Below are positions 1-8,670 of a stretch of 64,000 nt of DNA, one piece after another. Each line of letters opens with the position of its first letter. Position 1 is the stretch's first letter. Position numbers and translations under genes: made by a program. The notes below the pieces were generated by a model, which had not been told where the DNA came from, did no database searches, and saw only the letters and a program-made list of their open reading frames with translations. The DNA is from Enterococcus alishanensis (GTDB lineage: Bacteria; Bacillota; Bacilli; Lactobacillales; Enterococcaceae), in assembly GCF_019218635.1 (NCBI RefSeq), contig NZ_JAHUZB010000003.1, forward strand, positions 606,362 to 670,361. Reading direction: 5' to 3'.

Positions 1-661
1 TAAAATATTCTGCCAAGTCCGTGGTGAGTGAATTAATCAACGTATCTGCGCCAATCTCTTTGGCTTTCTCCAATTTGTGATCATTGATATCAATCACAAT
101 GATTTCTCCTACTCCTCGTGCCCGCAAGGCTAAGACAGTCATCAAACCAATCGTTCCTGCACCCAAAACCATCACTCTGGCACCAGCATTAATTTTAACC
201 AGTTCAATTCCGTGAATCGCAACAGTTAATGGTTCGATTGTTGCAGCAATTTTCAAGCTCAAATTATCTGGTAAAACCAAACAATTTTTTGCTGGAACTG
301 CTACATATTCTGCCATCGCTCCGGCTTGTCTAGAGCCGATAAAACTATAAAATTTACACAATTGCGGATGTCCTGATTGACAATCTTCACATTTCCCACA
401 TGGAACTAAGGGGGCGACTGCCACACGATCACCTTTTTTTAAATTTTTAACTTCTGAACCAAGTTCTTCTATCACACCAGAAAATTCATGACCTAAAACT
501 TGAGGAAACTGATGAACACCACCATCAAAATAACGTGGCAAATCTGAACCACAAATTCCGACATAGGCTACTTTAATTAAAACTTCCTGTGCTTTTGGTT
601 TTGGTGTCGCCATCTCAGTTAATTCAAATTTGGCAACATCTACCACAGTTAGTGCTTTCAA
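1..661 (-). CDS. gatD: Galactitol-1-phosphate 5-dehydrogenase-like zinc alcohol dehydrogenase (3' end outside window)
   Basis: Medium-chain zinc-dependent dehydrogenase, expected to oxidise galactitol 1-phosphate to tagatose 6-phosphate in the cytoplasm. Translation from a TTG codon at 661 gives MKALTVVDVAKFELTE; AGAGGTG sits about 7 nt upstream and no ATG is available. Visible are the catalytic zinc site (ICGSD near residue 37, GHE near 60), the structural zinc cluster CGKCEDCQSGHPQLC near 90-105, and the Rossmann nucleotide-binding GAGTIG near 170. About 220 residues are inside the window, so roughly a third is missing. It is the last visible gene of the gat operon, 11 nt after gatC. The substrate is inferred from the adjacent galactitol PTS; a sorbitol or threonine dehydrogenase would look similar. 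Confidence 0.85.
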   Translation of the reverse strand, partial: MKALTVVDVAKFELTEMATPKPKAQEVLIKVAYVGICGSDLPRYFDGGVHQFPQVLGHEFSGVIEELGSEVKNLKKGDRVAVAPLVPCGKCEDCQSGHPQLCKFYSFIGSRQAGAMAEYVAVPAKNCLVLPDNLSLKIAATIEPLTVAIHGIELVKINAGARVMVLGAGTIGLMTVLALRARGVGEIIVIDINDHKLEKAKEIGADTLINSLTTDLAEYF

Positions 662-672
662 ATAATCACCTC

Positions 673-2022
673 TTAAAATTCTTCTACGTATAATGTGCCT
701 CTTTTATATTTGATGTAGCTATAGGCAAAACATGCCACATAGATCACTAAAATTACGAAAAATCCAATACCCATTTCTACAGTAACGCCTTTTGTTAATA
801 AATAAGTCAAAGGTGAACCAGCCTGATCTAATGAAGAAATTTTTTCTCCTGGATTTGTTAAACCAACTGATTGACCTAATTGTTGTTGCAAAGTTGCCAT
901 TTGATTAGCTATCCAAATCGTCATAGTCATAATTGCAGTCCCTGAGAATAACGTCCGGAAAACATTTCCTTTATGAACACCCACCGCAATGGCTACGAAG
1001 AAACCGATTGTCGCTAAATCACCAAAAGGTAAAATTTGATTACCGGGTAATAAAACTGCGATTAATAATGATAATGGCACAAATAACATTGAGCTTGCTA
1101 CTACAGCTGAATCACCTAGCATCAACGCACAATCCAAACCAATTCTAAAGTCAGCACCAGAAAAATGTTTTTCTAATAATTTACGAGCTGCTTCTGATAT
1201 AGGAATTAAACCTTCCATAATCAATTTCACGACCATCGGCATCAAGACCATCACCCCAGCCATTTGAACGGCTAAAGTTAAGGAATCACCAATCGGATAT
1301 TGTGCCAATATTCCGATAATAAAACCTAAAACAGCTCCGATAATAGTTGGTTGACCAAAAACGCCAAGTTTTTCTTCAATTTTCTCTGGTGTTAAAGTTA
1401 TTTTGTTTAAACCAGGTATTTTTTCGATTAAATCATCGATTGGAACTGCCAAAACACCCATATAAGCCGAAGATCCATGAGGCATTGCGATGCCTTCTAA
1501 ACCAAAATACTCATCTGTCACTGGTGTAAAGATATCTCCCAATTTAAAAGCAATCGCCGCGTGAATCACAATACCCACAATCGCCCAAACAAAACTGCCG
1601 GTTGCTACTTGCATAATTGCACCAGTAAAAGCAAAATGCCAAATGTTCCAAATATCTACGTTAACCACTTTCGTCATTTTTGTTACCAGCATAATAATAT
1701 TCACTATAATTGCGACTGGAATAGCAATTAAGCCAACATCTGATGCCCAAGCCATCGGTGCTGTGCCTGGCCAGCCTAAATCAATCACATTCAAACCTAG
1801 ATTATAGTTTTCCGCCATCGCTTTAGCTGCATCACCTAGATTTGTCGTCATTAAACTAATCACCAAGTTGATACCGACGAAACCAATCCCGACAGTTAAT
1901 CCAGAACGTAATGACTTACCGATTCCTTCTCGTAATAGCAGACCGATGATGAAAATAATCATCGGCAGCATTACTGTAGGACCTAAATCAACAATGTACT
2001 TTATTACTCCCACAAAAAACAC
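673..2022 (-). CDS. gatC: Galactitol-type PTS permease, EIIC component
   Basis: Membrane translocation subunit of a phosphotransferase system of the galactitol (EIIC-GatC/SgcC) family, 449 residues, the usual length. It has many hydrophobic segments and the conserved GSSAYMGVLAVPIDDLIEKIPG stretch near residues 183-204. It imports the hexitol while EIIB phosphorylates it. The gene follows gatB after 12 nt and precedes gatD, so the five leftward genes are one operon. Substrate is inferred from family and the neighbouring dehydrogenase. Confidence 0.92.
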   Translation of the reverse strand: MFFVGVIKYIVDLGPTVMLPMIIFIIGLLLREGIGKSLRSGLTVGIGFVGINLVISLMTTNLGDAAKAMAENYNLGLNVIDLGWPGTAPMAWASDVGLIAIPVAIIVNIIMLVTKMTKVVNVDIWNIWHFAFTGAIMQVATGSFVWAIVGIVIHAAIAFKLGDIFTPVTDEYFGLEGIAMPHGSSAYMGVLAVPIDDLIEKIPGLNKITLTPEKIEEKLGVFGQPTIIGAVLGFIIGILAQYPIGDSLTLAVQMAGVMVLMPMVVKLIMEGLIPISEAARKLLEKHFSGADFRIGLDCALMLGDSAVVASSMLFVPLSLLIAVLLPGNQILPFGDLATIGFFVAIAVGVHKGNVFRTLFSGTAIMTMTIWIANQMATLQQQLGQSVGLTNPGEKISSLDQAGSPLTYLLTKGVTVEMGIGFFVILVIYVACFAYSYIKYKRGTLYVEEF

Positions 2023-2034
2023 CCCTCTTTCTGT

Positions 2035-2319
2035 CTAGCTATCTTGTAAAATATCTAAAATTTGTTGCGCTGTTTTTTCTTGACCAATCCCGGAAATGAA
2101 AGCTACGCCATGAACCACTGGCACACCATAATCTTTTCGCACTTTAGCAGTTGTGACAATTAAATCGGCATTGTCTTTTTCCGAATCTAATTCGGTAATG
2201 CGTGTTTGTTTTACGTCGGCGTCAATGTTGTTTTCTGCTAGTAAATCTTTAATTTTATTTGCTGCGACTGTTGAAGTTGCGATTGCGCCGCCACATGCGA
2301 CAATAACTCTTTTTTTCAT
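2035..2319 (-). CDS. gatB: Galactitol-type PTS EIIB component
   Basis: Cytoplasmic phosphocarrier of 94 residues. The N-terminal IVACGGAIATSTVAANKI loop carries the phospho-accepting cysteine (C9) typical of the GatB/lactose EIIB superfamily. It accepts phosphate from EIIA and passes it to the sugar during transport through EIIC. It lies between gatA and gatC with short gaps, and an AAGGAG-like site precedes the ATG. Confidence 0.93.
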   Translation of the reverse strand: MKKRVIVACGGAIATSTVAANKIKDLLAENNIDADVKQTRITELDSEKDNADLIVTTAKVRKDYGVPVVHGVAFISGIGQEKTAQQILDILQDS

Positions 2320-2336
2320 AATAAATTTCTCCTTTT

Positions 2337-2780
2337 TTATAAATACTCTTCAACGCTTGCTTTGAATGCGTCGAGATTTTCCGCGTTTAAGATTTCTGAT
2401 ACCAATACACCATCTTGAATTTTTTCAATTAAGTTTTGTAATTGTTGTAAATGTGTCTCACCTTCACCTAGCACTAACATGAATACTACTTTCGGGTGAA
2501 CGAAATCATCCTCATCGCCGCCCATTTCGTTAAATTCAAGTTCATTTTGGTTAACGATACAAACAATCGTATCTTTTTTTACATAAGTGCCATCCGTATG
2601 AGGAATTGCTACCGCCGGTGTTGTCGGCAAACCAGTCGCAAAGTTTTCTTCTCGCTCATTTAAAGCGGCTTCGAATTCTGGACCAACATATCCTTGATCG
2701 ACTAAGTAATTACTCACCTCTTTGAATAATTCTTTGCGATCTTTAAAATTCGTTTGAAACAAAAATTCTTTTTCAAACAT
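2337..2780 (-). CDS. gatA: Galactitol-type PTS EIIA component
   Basis: Cytoplasmic EIIA of the fructose/mannitol fold, 147 residues. The phosphorylated histidine is in the motif PAVAIPHTDG near residues 55-64. GGAGG 8-9 nt upstream supports the ATG at 2780, which abuts the stop of gatR, suggesting translational coupling. It relays phosphate from HPr to gatB. Confidence 0.92.
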   Translation of the reverse strand: MFEKEFLFQTNFKDRKELFKEVSNYLVDQGYVGPEFEAALNEREENFATGLPTTPAVAIPHTDGTYVKKDTIVCIVNQNELEFNEMGGDEDDFVHPKVVFMLVLGEGETHLQQLQNLIEKIQDGVLVSEILNAENLDAFKASVEEYL

Positions 2781-3545
2781 CTATCCTGCCTCCTTTGTTT
2801 CAACAATTTCTAAGTCTTCTTTTTTAAAATCTTGCTCCACTTTCTTATCTTTAAACTTAGTGGTAATTACAATATCTAAATCAGCTAATTCTGCTGTTTT
2901 ATATAAGGCTGACTTGCCAAATTTCGTTGCATCTGCCAAGAGAATCACCGAACGGCTATGAGCAACCATCATTTTTGAAATTTCAATTTCCCCCATATGA
3001 TAGTTGGTAACGCCTGATTTTAAATCAATACCAGCGCAACCGAAGAAACCAATATCTACAAAAATTTCTTTAGCATTGTTTAAACCAAAGCTTCCAAATA
3101 ATGAATCCTCATTTTTACGAACGTTTCCACCTAAAATAATCAAATCAATCTCTGGTGAATGAATCAGTAAATTCACGATTGGAATACTATTAGTCACGAC
3201 TGTTAAATTTTTAAAATTGACTAATTTCTCAGCTAAGGAATAAGTGCTCGTGCCATAATCTAAAAAAATGGTATCTCCTGGTTCAATATATTTCAACGCT
3301 CGTTGGGCGATTATCTCTTTTTCTTCTTCGTTTTCTGAACGTCGACGATCATAATCCGTTTCAATGTTTGCTTCATCTAAAATAGCACCACCGTATGTTT
3401 TCTTTAGCAAGCCTTCTTCTTCAAGCTCGGTCATATCTTTACGGATTGTCTCTCGGGATACCTTTAACTGTTTACTAACATCTAAAATACGAATTGACTT
3501 TTTCTCTCTCAAAAGATCTAGTATTTTTTGCTTACGATCATTCAT
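2781..3545 (-). CDS. gatR: DeoR-family transcriptional regulator of the galactitol operon
   Basis: Repressor of 254 residues. The N-terminal DeoR helix-turn-helix (residues 1-57; RKQKILDLLREKKSIRILDV and SRETIRKDMTELEEEGLLKK) is followed by the DeoRC sugar-phosphate sensor domain (DYGTSTYSL, GGNVRKNEDSLFG, FFGCAGID). I chose ATG 3545 because GGAGGG sits 7 nt upstream; the longer reading starts inside the promoter. It is the first gene of the operon and faces the kinase gene, the standard place for a local regulator. Binding to the palindromes at 3592-3625 is an inference. Confidence 0.88.
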   Translation of the reverse strand: MNDRKQKILDLLREKKSIRILDVSKQLKVSRETIRKDMTELEEEGLLKKTYGGAILDEANIETDYDRRRSENEEEKEIIAQRALKYIEPGDTIFLDYGTSTYSLAEKLVNFKNLTVVTNSIPIVNLLIHSPEIDLIILGGNVRKNEDSLFGSFGLNNAKEIFVDIGFFGCAGIDLKSGVTNYHMGEIEISKMMVAHSRSVILLADATKFGKSALYKTAELADLDIVITTKFKDKKVEQDFKKEDLEIVETKEAG

Positions 3546-3576
3546 CGTTTTCCCTCCTCTTGTAATCGTTACCATA

Positions 3577-3650
3577 ATAATAGCATGTATTTTGCAAATT
3601 GCAAGTTAAATTTGGCAAAAGCCAATTATTTTTTTGCTGTTTGCAAATTA
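3577..3650. promoter_or_regulatory. Divergent gat promoter region with palindromic candidate operators
   Basis: Between gatR and the kinase gene lie TTGCAAATTGCAA (3592-3604), the perfect inverted repeat TTGGC-AAAA-GCCAA (3612-3625) and TTTGCAAAT (3640-3648). On the minus strand TTGCAA (3604-3599) and TATTAT (3582-3577) form a promoter with 16-bp spacing for gatR-gatA-gatB-gatC-gatD, so one repeat overlaps the -35 box. The repeats are likely DeoR operators; this is inferred from position and symmetry. Confidence 0.6.
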
Positions 3651-3712
3651 TCATTGCTTTTATGCCAAAAAAATGCAAAAATAATCTTATAAATATATTA
3701 GGAGTGAGTAAG

Positions 3713-4654
3713 ATGATTCATATTGTTTGTCCAAACCCTGCAGTTGATCGCACACTACTATTTGAAAAAATTCAAAAAAGTCTACCTAATCGACCTAAAG
3801 AAATTCGTGAATTTCCTGGTGGAAAAGGCTTTAATGTCGCTTATGCTCTTCAATACAAGCAACCTGAGGAAATGATAATTCACACAATGTTGGGAGGAAA
3901 TTATGGTCAACAAGTTGCCGACTTAGCAAAAGATTTAGGCTATCAATTGAAAATTACCAAAATAGCAACCAATACGAGAATTTGCAATATCCTAATTGAT
4001 CAGAGCCAACAGGATATTTTCCCCTTATATGAAAGAGGATTTGAATTAGATGAAGAAACCTTGAATGATTTTACTTGCCAATTAGTAAAAACTGTCAATG
4101 ATGGAGATTATTTAGTTTTTTCAGGCTCGCTGATGCAAGGGATGCCAGCTGATTATACTTTTAGAGTAAAAAATCTTTTACAACTTCAAGGCAAACAAGT
4201 CAACCTATGTGTTGATACTAGTGGTCCAGCTTTATTGAACACTTATCAAGAAAGTTCGCCTTACTTAGTTAAAATCAACGATGAGGAAATTTTAGATATT
4301 TTCCCAAATGAAAAATTAGAAACTACGAACGATTATCTGAAATTACTGCAAAACAAAGTTGATCCTAAAATTCCCTATTTTATTATCACGCTAGGAAAAG
4401 ATGGTGTGATTGCTCGAGCAAAAGGAACATTCTACTTTGCAAGTGCAAAAAAAGTGATAGCAAATAATCCAATTGCCTCTGGTGATTTCTTTTTAGGACG
4501 CTTAATGGCTGGTTTATCCCAGCATCAAACTTTTTCTAAAACCTTACAAGATGCAGTTACTTTTTCAACCACCAATGTTTTGAATTGGTATCCTGAAGTT
4601 TTTTCAGAACAATTACTCGAAGTTGCTCAAACAATTACAATAAAAGAATTATAA
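3713..4654 (+). CDS. PfkB-family hexose-phosphate kinase, probable tagatose-6-phosphate kinase
   Basis: Ribokinase/PfkB-family kinase of 313 residues, closest in type to 1-phosphofructokinase (FruK) and tagatose-6-phosphate kinase (LacC). Visible are the substrate loop GGKGFNVAYAL near 37-47 and the C-terminal anion-hole region NPIASGDFFLGRLMAGL, with the catalytic aspartate kept but SGDFF in place of the usual AGDS. The start at 3713 is fixed by AGGAGTG 7 nt upstream; a longer frame upstream has no such site. It is divergent from the gat operon and would convert tagatose 6-phosphate to the 1,6-bisphosphate. An aldolase is not in the window. Confidence 0.82.
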   Translation: MIHIVCPNPAVDRTLLFEKIQKSLPNRPKEIREFPGGKGFNVAYALQYKQPEEMIIHTMLGGNYGQQVADLAKDLGYQLKITKIATNTRICNILIDQSQQDIFPLYERGFELDEETLNDFTCQLVKTVNDGDYLVFSGSLMQGMPADYTFRVKNLLQLQGKQVNLCVDTSGPALLNTYQESSPYLVKINDEEILDIFPNEKLETTNDYLKLLQNKVDPKIPYFIITLGKDGVIARAKGTFYFASAKKVIANNPIASGDFFLGRLMAGLSQHQTFSKTLQDAVTFSTTNVLNWYPEVFSEQLLEVAQTITIKEL

Positions 4655-4690
4655 TAATAACCTTCTCATCATTTGAGAAGGTTATTATTA
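4653..4690. terminator. Bidirectional intrinsic terminator after the kinase gene
   Basis: A long inverted repeat, AATAATAACCTTCTCA paired with its complement around a short ATCATT loop, begins at the kinase stop codon and has A/T tracts on both sides. Confidence 0.8.
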
Positions 4691-4813
4691 ACTTAAATTT
4701 ATTGAAACCTAACTTATAATCATTATTAATGCGTATCTTTTTTAATTATTTTGATTATTATGTACACTGGAATTACAAGATGAATTGATTTATTCAGAAA
4801 AGAGGTGTATCAG

Positions 4814-5047
4814 ATGATTTATCAGACTGTTACTTGGAAGGTTTTTGATGATCCTCAGCAAAGCATGAGCCATGATGAAATTATCCATTTTATTGATGTT
4901 GACAGCCAACAAGCCGCTGAAATGAATATCATCACGAAAAGCTCAGATTATAATGAGGTTTTAGAACATATTTTTTCTGATGAGAAAGCCAGTGATAATA
5001 TCAAATTTTTTAACTCTGAAGGTGAATATTTCGCCGCACGATTATAA
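4814..5047 (+). CDS. Small acidic protein of unknown function
   Basis: 77-residue soluble acidic protein beginning MIYQTVTWKVFDDPQQ. I place the start at ATG 4814 because AGAGGTG at 4801-4807 is well spaced for it; the upstream GTG at 4805 is part of that ribosome binding site. No signal peptide, membrane segment or motif is recognised. It is monocistronic: a bidirectional terminator precedes it and another follows. Confidence 0.7.
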   Translation: MIYQTVTWKVFDDPQQSMSHDEIIHFIDVDSQQAAEMNIITKSSDYNEVLEHIFSDEKASDNIKFFNSEGEYFAARL

Positions 5048-5060
5048 GAAAATCACCTAA

Positions 5061-5098
5061 AAAAGAAGCTTACTCGATTGATAGAGTAAGCTTCTTTT
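5061..5098. terminator. Bidirectional terminator between the small gene and the aro operon
   Basis: A 15-bp inverted repeat (AAAAGAAGCTTACTC / complement) with a short loop, T-run on the plus strand and A-run on the left. It can end both the rightward small gene and the leftward aro operon, whose last stop codon is at 5103. Confidence 0.85.
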
Positions 5099-5102
5099 TT
5101 AC

Positions 5103-5600
5103 TTAAGCTAATTGTTGAATAATCTCATTTGCAATTTCTTGCGGGCATCGATGGGAAGTTTCAACTGTTATTTTAGCAAGCTTTTCATATAAGTTTTTTC
5201 TACTATAAAATAATTCCTTGATTTCGCTATCAGCTTTATTTGTCGCATTAGGGCGGATATTTTCTTCGTCGTTTCGAATGCGATCGATTAAAACATCTGG
5301 GTTGGTTTTTAAATAAATGACCTTTTTATCTGCCAAAACATCTTGATTTTCTTCCTGCAAAATGACTCCACCACCGGTAGCAATCACCGATGATTGGTTA
5401 ATGGCTTCTTTTAATAAATTCGTTTCATGCTTACGAAATGCCGCTTCACCATGATTCTTAAAAAATTCACTAATTGAACCAATTCTTTCAACTAAAACAT
5501 CGTCCATATCAACCCGTTGGCAGTCCAATATTTTTGCTACCTCTTGGCTAATTGTTGTTTTCCCTGCTCCCATAAAACCAATTAAAATGATTGCTTCCAT
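5103..5600 (-). CDS. aroK: Shikimate kinase
   Basis: Phosphorylates shikimate at the 3-OH with ATP, fifth step of the chorismate pathway. 165 residues, normal for the family. The Walker A loop is GFMGAGKTT at residues 8-16; the substrate-binding DMDD is near 32-35, the glycine-rich GGGVI near 76-80 and the lid arginine in NIRPN near 115. Last gene of the leftward aro operon, 18 nt after aroB, with AAGGGG upstream of the ATG. Confidence 0.95.
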   Translation of the reverse strand: MEAIILIGFMGAGKTTISQEVAKILDCQRVDMDDVLVERIGSISEFFKNHGEAAFRKHETNLLKEAINQSSVIATGGGVILQEENQDVLADKKVIYLKTNPDVLIDRIRNDEENIRPNATNKADSEIKELFYSRKNLYEKLAKITVETSHRCPQEIANEIIQQLA

Positions 5601-5618
5601 TGAACTTCCCCTTTTCTC

Positions 5619-6674
5619 TTATAAATATGATTGGAAATCACTTAATAAAATCTTGTGAATCTCTCCTTTGCCAATTTCCGGCACAATTACAATCTGGATA
5701 TTTTTTCCGCGAACTTTTTTATCATGTAGGATTGCTTGGTAAATCTCTTTTGACTGCCAAGGTGTAAAGCTAGCTGGTAACTGATATTTTTTTACCATCT
5801 GGCTTATTTCTTCAGCTAAACCAGCTTGACTGAATCCCTTTTCTTCTGCTGCTTTAGTCATTTGAACCATGCCAATCGCAACTGCTTCTCCGTGAGTAAT
5901 ATTTTCATAATGCTGGCTCGCTTCCAACCCATGTCCAATCGTATGACCAAAATTTAGTAGTAGTCGCTCGCTTTCGTCAAATTCATCTGCTTCTACTAAC
6001 TTTTTCTTCACTAATAGGGCCTTCTCAATGATACTAACGCTATTTGGTAATACCTCGTTAAGTCCACTTAATGATCGCAATTGTTGCCATAAGTTTTTAT
6101 CTTGAATTAAAGCGCATTTGATTACTTCAGCCATTCCTTCAGCTAATCGATTTTGCGGTAGTGTTTTTAGTGTTGTTGGATCAATCAAGACACCATCGGG
6201 CTGTGCAAAAGTGCCAATAATATTCTTAGCCTTTTGACTATTCACACCAGTTTTTCCACCAATACTAGAATCTACTTGCGCCAGTAAAGAAGTTGGAACT
6301 TGAATAAAGTGCAATCCTCGCATATAGGTTGATGCAACAAAACCGGTTAAATCCCCAATTACGCCGCCACCTAATCCAATCAGTGCATCACTACGACTAA
6401 AATCATTTTCAGTTAAAAAGTCGTAAAGCTGATTGGCAGTTTCCAGTGACTTACTTTTTTCTCCAGCGGGAATAATGTAGTGAACCACTTCAAAGCCATG
6501 TTTTTTCAAATCAGCTAACACCGCTGCACCGTAAATCGGAAATACGTTACTGTCACTAATCAAGGCAATCTTTCTGGCAGACCATTTTTCAGCTACCCAA
6601 GCACCGAGTTTTTTTAAAGCATCTTCTTCCAGTAAAATATCATAACTCTTGCTGCCTAGTTCAATTTTTAGCAA
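5619..6674 (-). CDS. aroB: 3-dehydroquinate synthase
   Basis: Converts DAHP to 3-dehydroquinate using NAD and a divalent metal. 351 residues. Visible motifs are GGGVIGDLTGFVASTYMRG, DSSIGGKTGVN and the metal ligands in HGEAVAIGM and NFGHTIGHGLE. I place the start at TTG 6674 because GAGGAGG lies 9 nt upstream and the protein then begins MLKIELGSKSY like its homologues; this overlaps the stop of aroF by about 14 nt, indicating coupling. Confidence 0.93.
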   Translation of the reverse strand: MLKIELGSKSYDILLEEDALKKLGAWVAEKWSARKIALISDSNVFPIYGAAVLADLKKHGFEVVHYIIPAGEKSKSLETANQLYDFLTENDFSRSDALIGLGGGVIGDLTGFVASTYMRGLHFIQVPTSLLAQVDSSIGGKTGVNSQKAKNIIGTFAQPDGVLIDPTTLKTLPQNRLAEGMAEVIKCALIQDKNLWQQLRSLSGLNEVLPNSVSIIEKALLVKKKLVEADEFDESERLLLNFGHTIGHGLEASQHYENITHGEAVAIGMVQMTKAAEEKGFSQAGLAEEISQMVKKYQLPASFTPWQSKEIYQAILHDKKVRGKNIQIVIVPEIGKGEIHKILLSDFQSYL

Positions 6675-7710
6675 GGCTAGTTGCCTCCTCTGAAAGTCCA
6701 TTCACTTTTTTCATTGCTTCTGCTAAAATATCGACTTCTTTCATCATTTGCAAGTAATTTTTTTCATTTAATGACTGATCTCCATCTGACCAGGCATTGA
6801 CTGGGTCAGGGTGAATCTCTACGATCATACCATCAGCACCACTAGCAACACCGGCACGAGCCATTGGTGCTACCAAATCCCAGACACCTGTTCCATGACT
6901 AGGATCAACGATCACTGGGAAATGGCTTAATTTTTTAATGATTGGCACCGCACTTAAGTCTAAAGTATTGCGGGTTGCTTTTTCATATGTCCGAATACCA
7001 CGTTCAATAAATAAGATATTGAAATTATTCTGCACCGCAATGTATTCAGCCGCATTCAACCATTCCTCAATTGTTCCCGAAATACCGCGCTTTAAGCCAA
7101 TCGGTTTTCCTGTTTTACCGACAGCCTCTAACAAACGGAAATTTTGCATGTTTCGGGCACCAATCTGAATAATGTCTGCGTATTTTGCTACTACATCAAT
7201 GTGACCCTCATCCATTACTTCCGTGATTACTTTCAAATCATGGGCATCAGCGGCTTTTCGCATCATTTTCAAGCCATCTTCTCCCAGACCTTGGAAAGCG
7301 TAAGGTGAAGTTCTCGGCTTGTAGGCCCCACCACGTAAAATTTTAGCGCCGCCAGCTTTTGCCATGCGAGCTGCTTCCATAATCTGTTCTTCCCCTTCGA
7401 CTGAACAAGGTCCTGCCATCGTGACAAAATCTCCAGCGCCGATTTTCACCCCATCAACATCTACGACAGTATCTTGTGGATGAAATTCTCGGGAAGTCAG
7501 CTTGTAACTGTTGGTAATCGGTACGACCCGCTCTACAGAATCATACCGCTGAAAAGAAACATTTTGTAAAATCTCCGGATCACCCAATAAACCTAAGACA
7601 ATTCGATCTCTTCCGTGATTGATTTGTACGTCTAAACCTTTTTCTTTAATTGTGGTAATAATTGGCTGTAACTGACTTTCAGTTACTTCTTGCTTCATAA
7701 TTAAAATCAT
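6661..7710 (-). CDS. aroF: 3-deoxy-7-phosphoheptulonate (DAHP) synthase, type I-beta
   Basis: Condenses erythrose 4-phosphate and phosphoenolpyruvate, the committed step of aromatic synthesis. 349 residues: an N-terminal ferredoxin-like regulatory domain (about 1-70) joined to a TIM-barrel with GPCSVEGEEQ, RGGAYKPRTSPYAFQG, GARNMQNF, LKRG and DPSHGTG. The N-terminal extension is the form that binds feedback inhibitors in Thermotoga/Bacillus-type enzymes. It lies 15 nt after aroE. Confidence 0.94.
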   Translation of the reverse strand: MILIMKQEVTESQLQPIITTIKEKGLDVQINHGRDRIVLGLLGDPEILQNVSFQRYDSVERVVPITNSYKLTSREFHPQDTVVDVDGVKIGAGDFVTMAGPCSVEGEEQIMEAARMAKAGGAKILRGGAYKPRTSPYAFQGLGEDGLKMMRKAADAHDLKVITEVMDEGHIDVVAKYADIIQIGARNMQNFRLLEAVGKTGKPIGLKRGISGTIEEWLNAAEYIAVQNNFNILFIERGIRTYEKATRNTLDLSAVPIIKKLSHFPVIVDPSHGTGVWDLVAPMARAGVASGADGMIVEIHPDPVNAWSDGDQSLNEKNYLQMMKEVDILAEAMKKVNGLSEEATSLAKN

Positions 7711-7725
7711 ATATCCTAAACCCCT

Positions 7726-8604
7726 TTATTTTTGAATTTCCGCTTCTAACAATGGTCGAATCACATCTAATGGCATTTTTTCACCCGTCCATAATTCAAA
7801 TGCTGCAGCTCCTTGATGTAGCAACATTCCCAAACCATTAATTGCTACCGCACCCTTTTCCGCAGCTGCTTTTAATAATTTTGTTTCCGCTGGATGATAA
7901 ATGACATCGAAAACAGGTAAATCAGCTCTTAATAAATCAACATCTCCAATTGGCATTTGATCAGGCTGCGGATCCATGCCAACATTGGTACCATTAATTA
8001 ATAAATCACTCTCTGCTAAAGCATCAGCAACTACTTGCGGGTCCGCTAAATCGCCGAGTTTTATTTTACAGCCAGTTTCTTGTTCAATTTCTTTCAGTTT
8101 AGGAGCGATTGTTTGATAAAATTCATCTTTAATATTTAATACGTCAATTGCACTAGCTCCCTCAATTGCTGCTTGTGTAATAATTGCAGTTGCTGCACCA
8201 CCAGCTCCTAAAACTGTAATTTTTTTATTCTTTACACTTAAATCATGCTCTGCCAAACTAGCTAAACATCCAGTCCCGTCTGTCGTGTGACCAACTAATT
8301 TGCCATCTTGATTGACAATCGTATTAATTGCTCCAATCAAACGAGCAGCTTGACTTAATTCATCGACATGTTCAATCGCTGCCATCTTATGGGGCATCGA
8401 AAGATTAATTCCTAAAAGTTCTAAATCGCGAATCGCTTGGATACTACGGCCCAACGTCTCAGGCTGAATATCAAAACTTAAGTAGACAGCGTCAATTCCT
8501 AATTCTCGAAATGCTGTCGTGTGCATCGTTGGCGAAAAGCTGTGCCTTGCTGGCAGTGCATATAAACCTGCCAATCTTGTTTTTCCCGAAATTTGTTTTT
8601 CCAT
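7726..8604 (-). CDS. aroE: Shikimate dehydrogenase
   Basis: NADPH-dependent reduction of 3-dehydroshikimate to shikimate. 292 residues starting MEKQISGKTRLAG. The start at 8604 is fixed by AAGGAGG 6 nt upstream; a longer reading would begin inside the leader terminator. Motifs: substrate site HSFSPTMHTTAF, catalytic lysine in LSMPHKMAA, NADP loop GAGGAATAI, and NGLGMLLHQGA near the end. First gene of the operon, directly behind the attenuator-like leader. Confidence 0.94.
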   Translation of the reverse strand: MEKQISGKTRLAGLYALPARHSFSPTMHTTAFRELGIDAVYLSFDIQPETLGRSIQAIRDLELLGINLSMPHKMAAIEHVDELSQAARLIGAINTIVNQDGKLVGHTTDGTGCLASLAEHDLSVKNKKITVLGAGGAATAIITQAAIEGASAIDVLNIKDEFYQTIAPKLKEIEQETGCKIKLGDLADPQVVADALAESDLLINGTNVGMDPQPDQMPIGDVDLLRADLPVFDVIYHPAETKLLKAAAEKGAVAINGLGMLLHQGAAAFELWTGEKMPLDVIRPLLEAEIQK

Positions 8605-8634
8605 ACGTACCTCCTTCAAATAATAAAAGCAAAA

Positions 8635-8670
8635 AAGACTCATTGTAGATAAAAACCTACAATGAGTCTT
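8635..8670 (-). terminator. Attenuator hairpin upstream of aroE
   Basis: Perfect 14-bp inverted repeat AAGACTCATTGTAG with an 8-nt loop followed by TTTTTT on the minus strand, placed between the aro promoter and the aroE ribosome binding site rather than behind a gene. Confidence 0.85.
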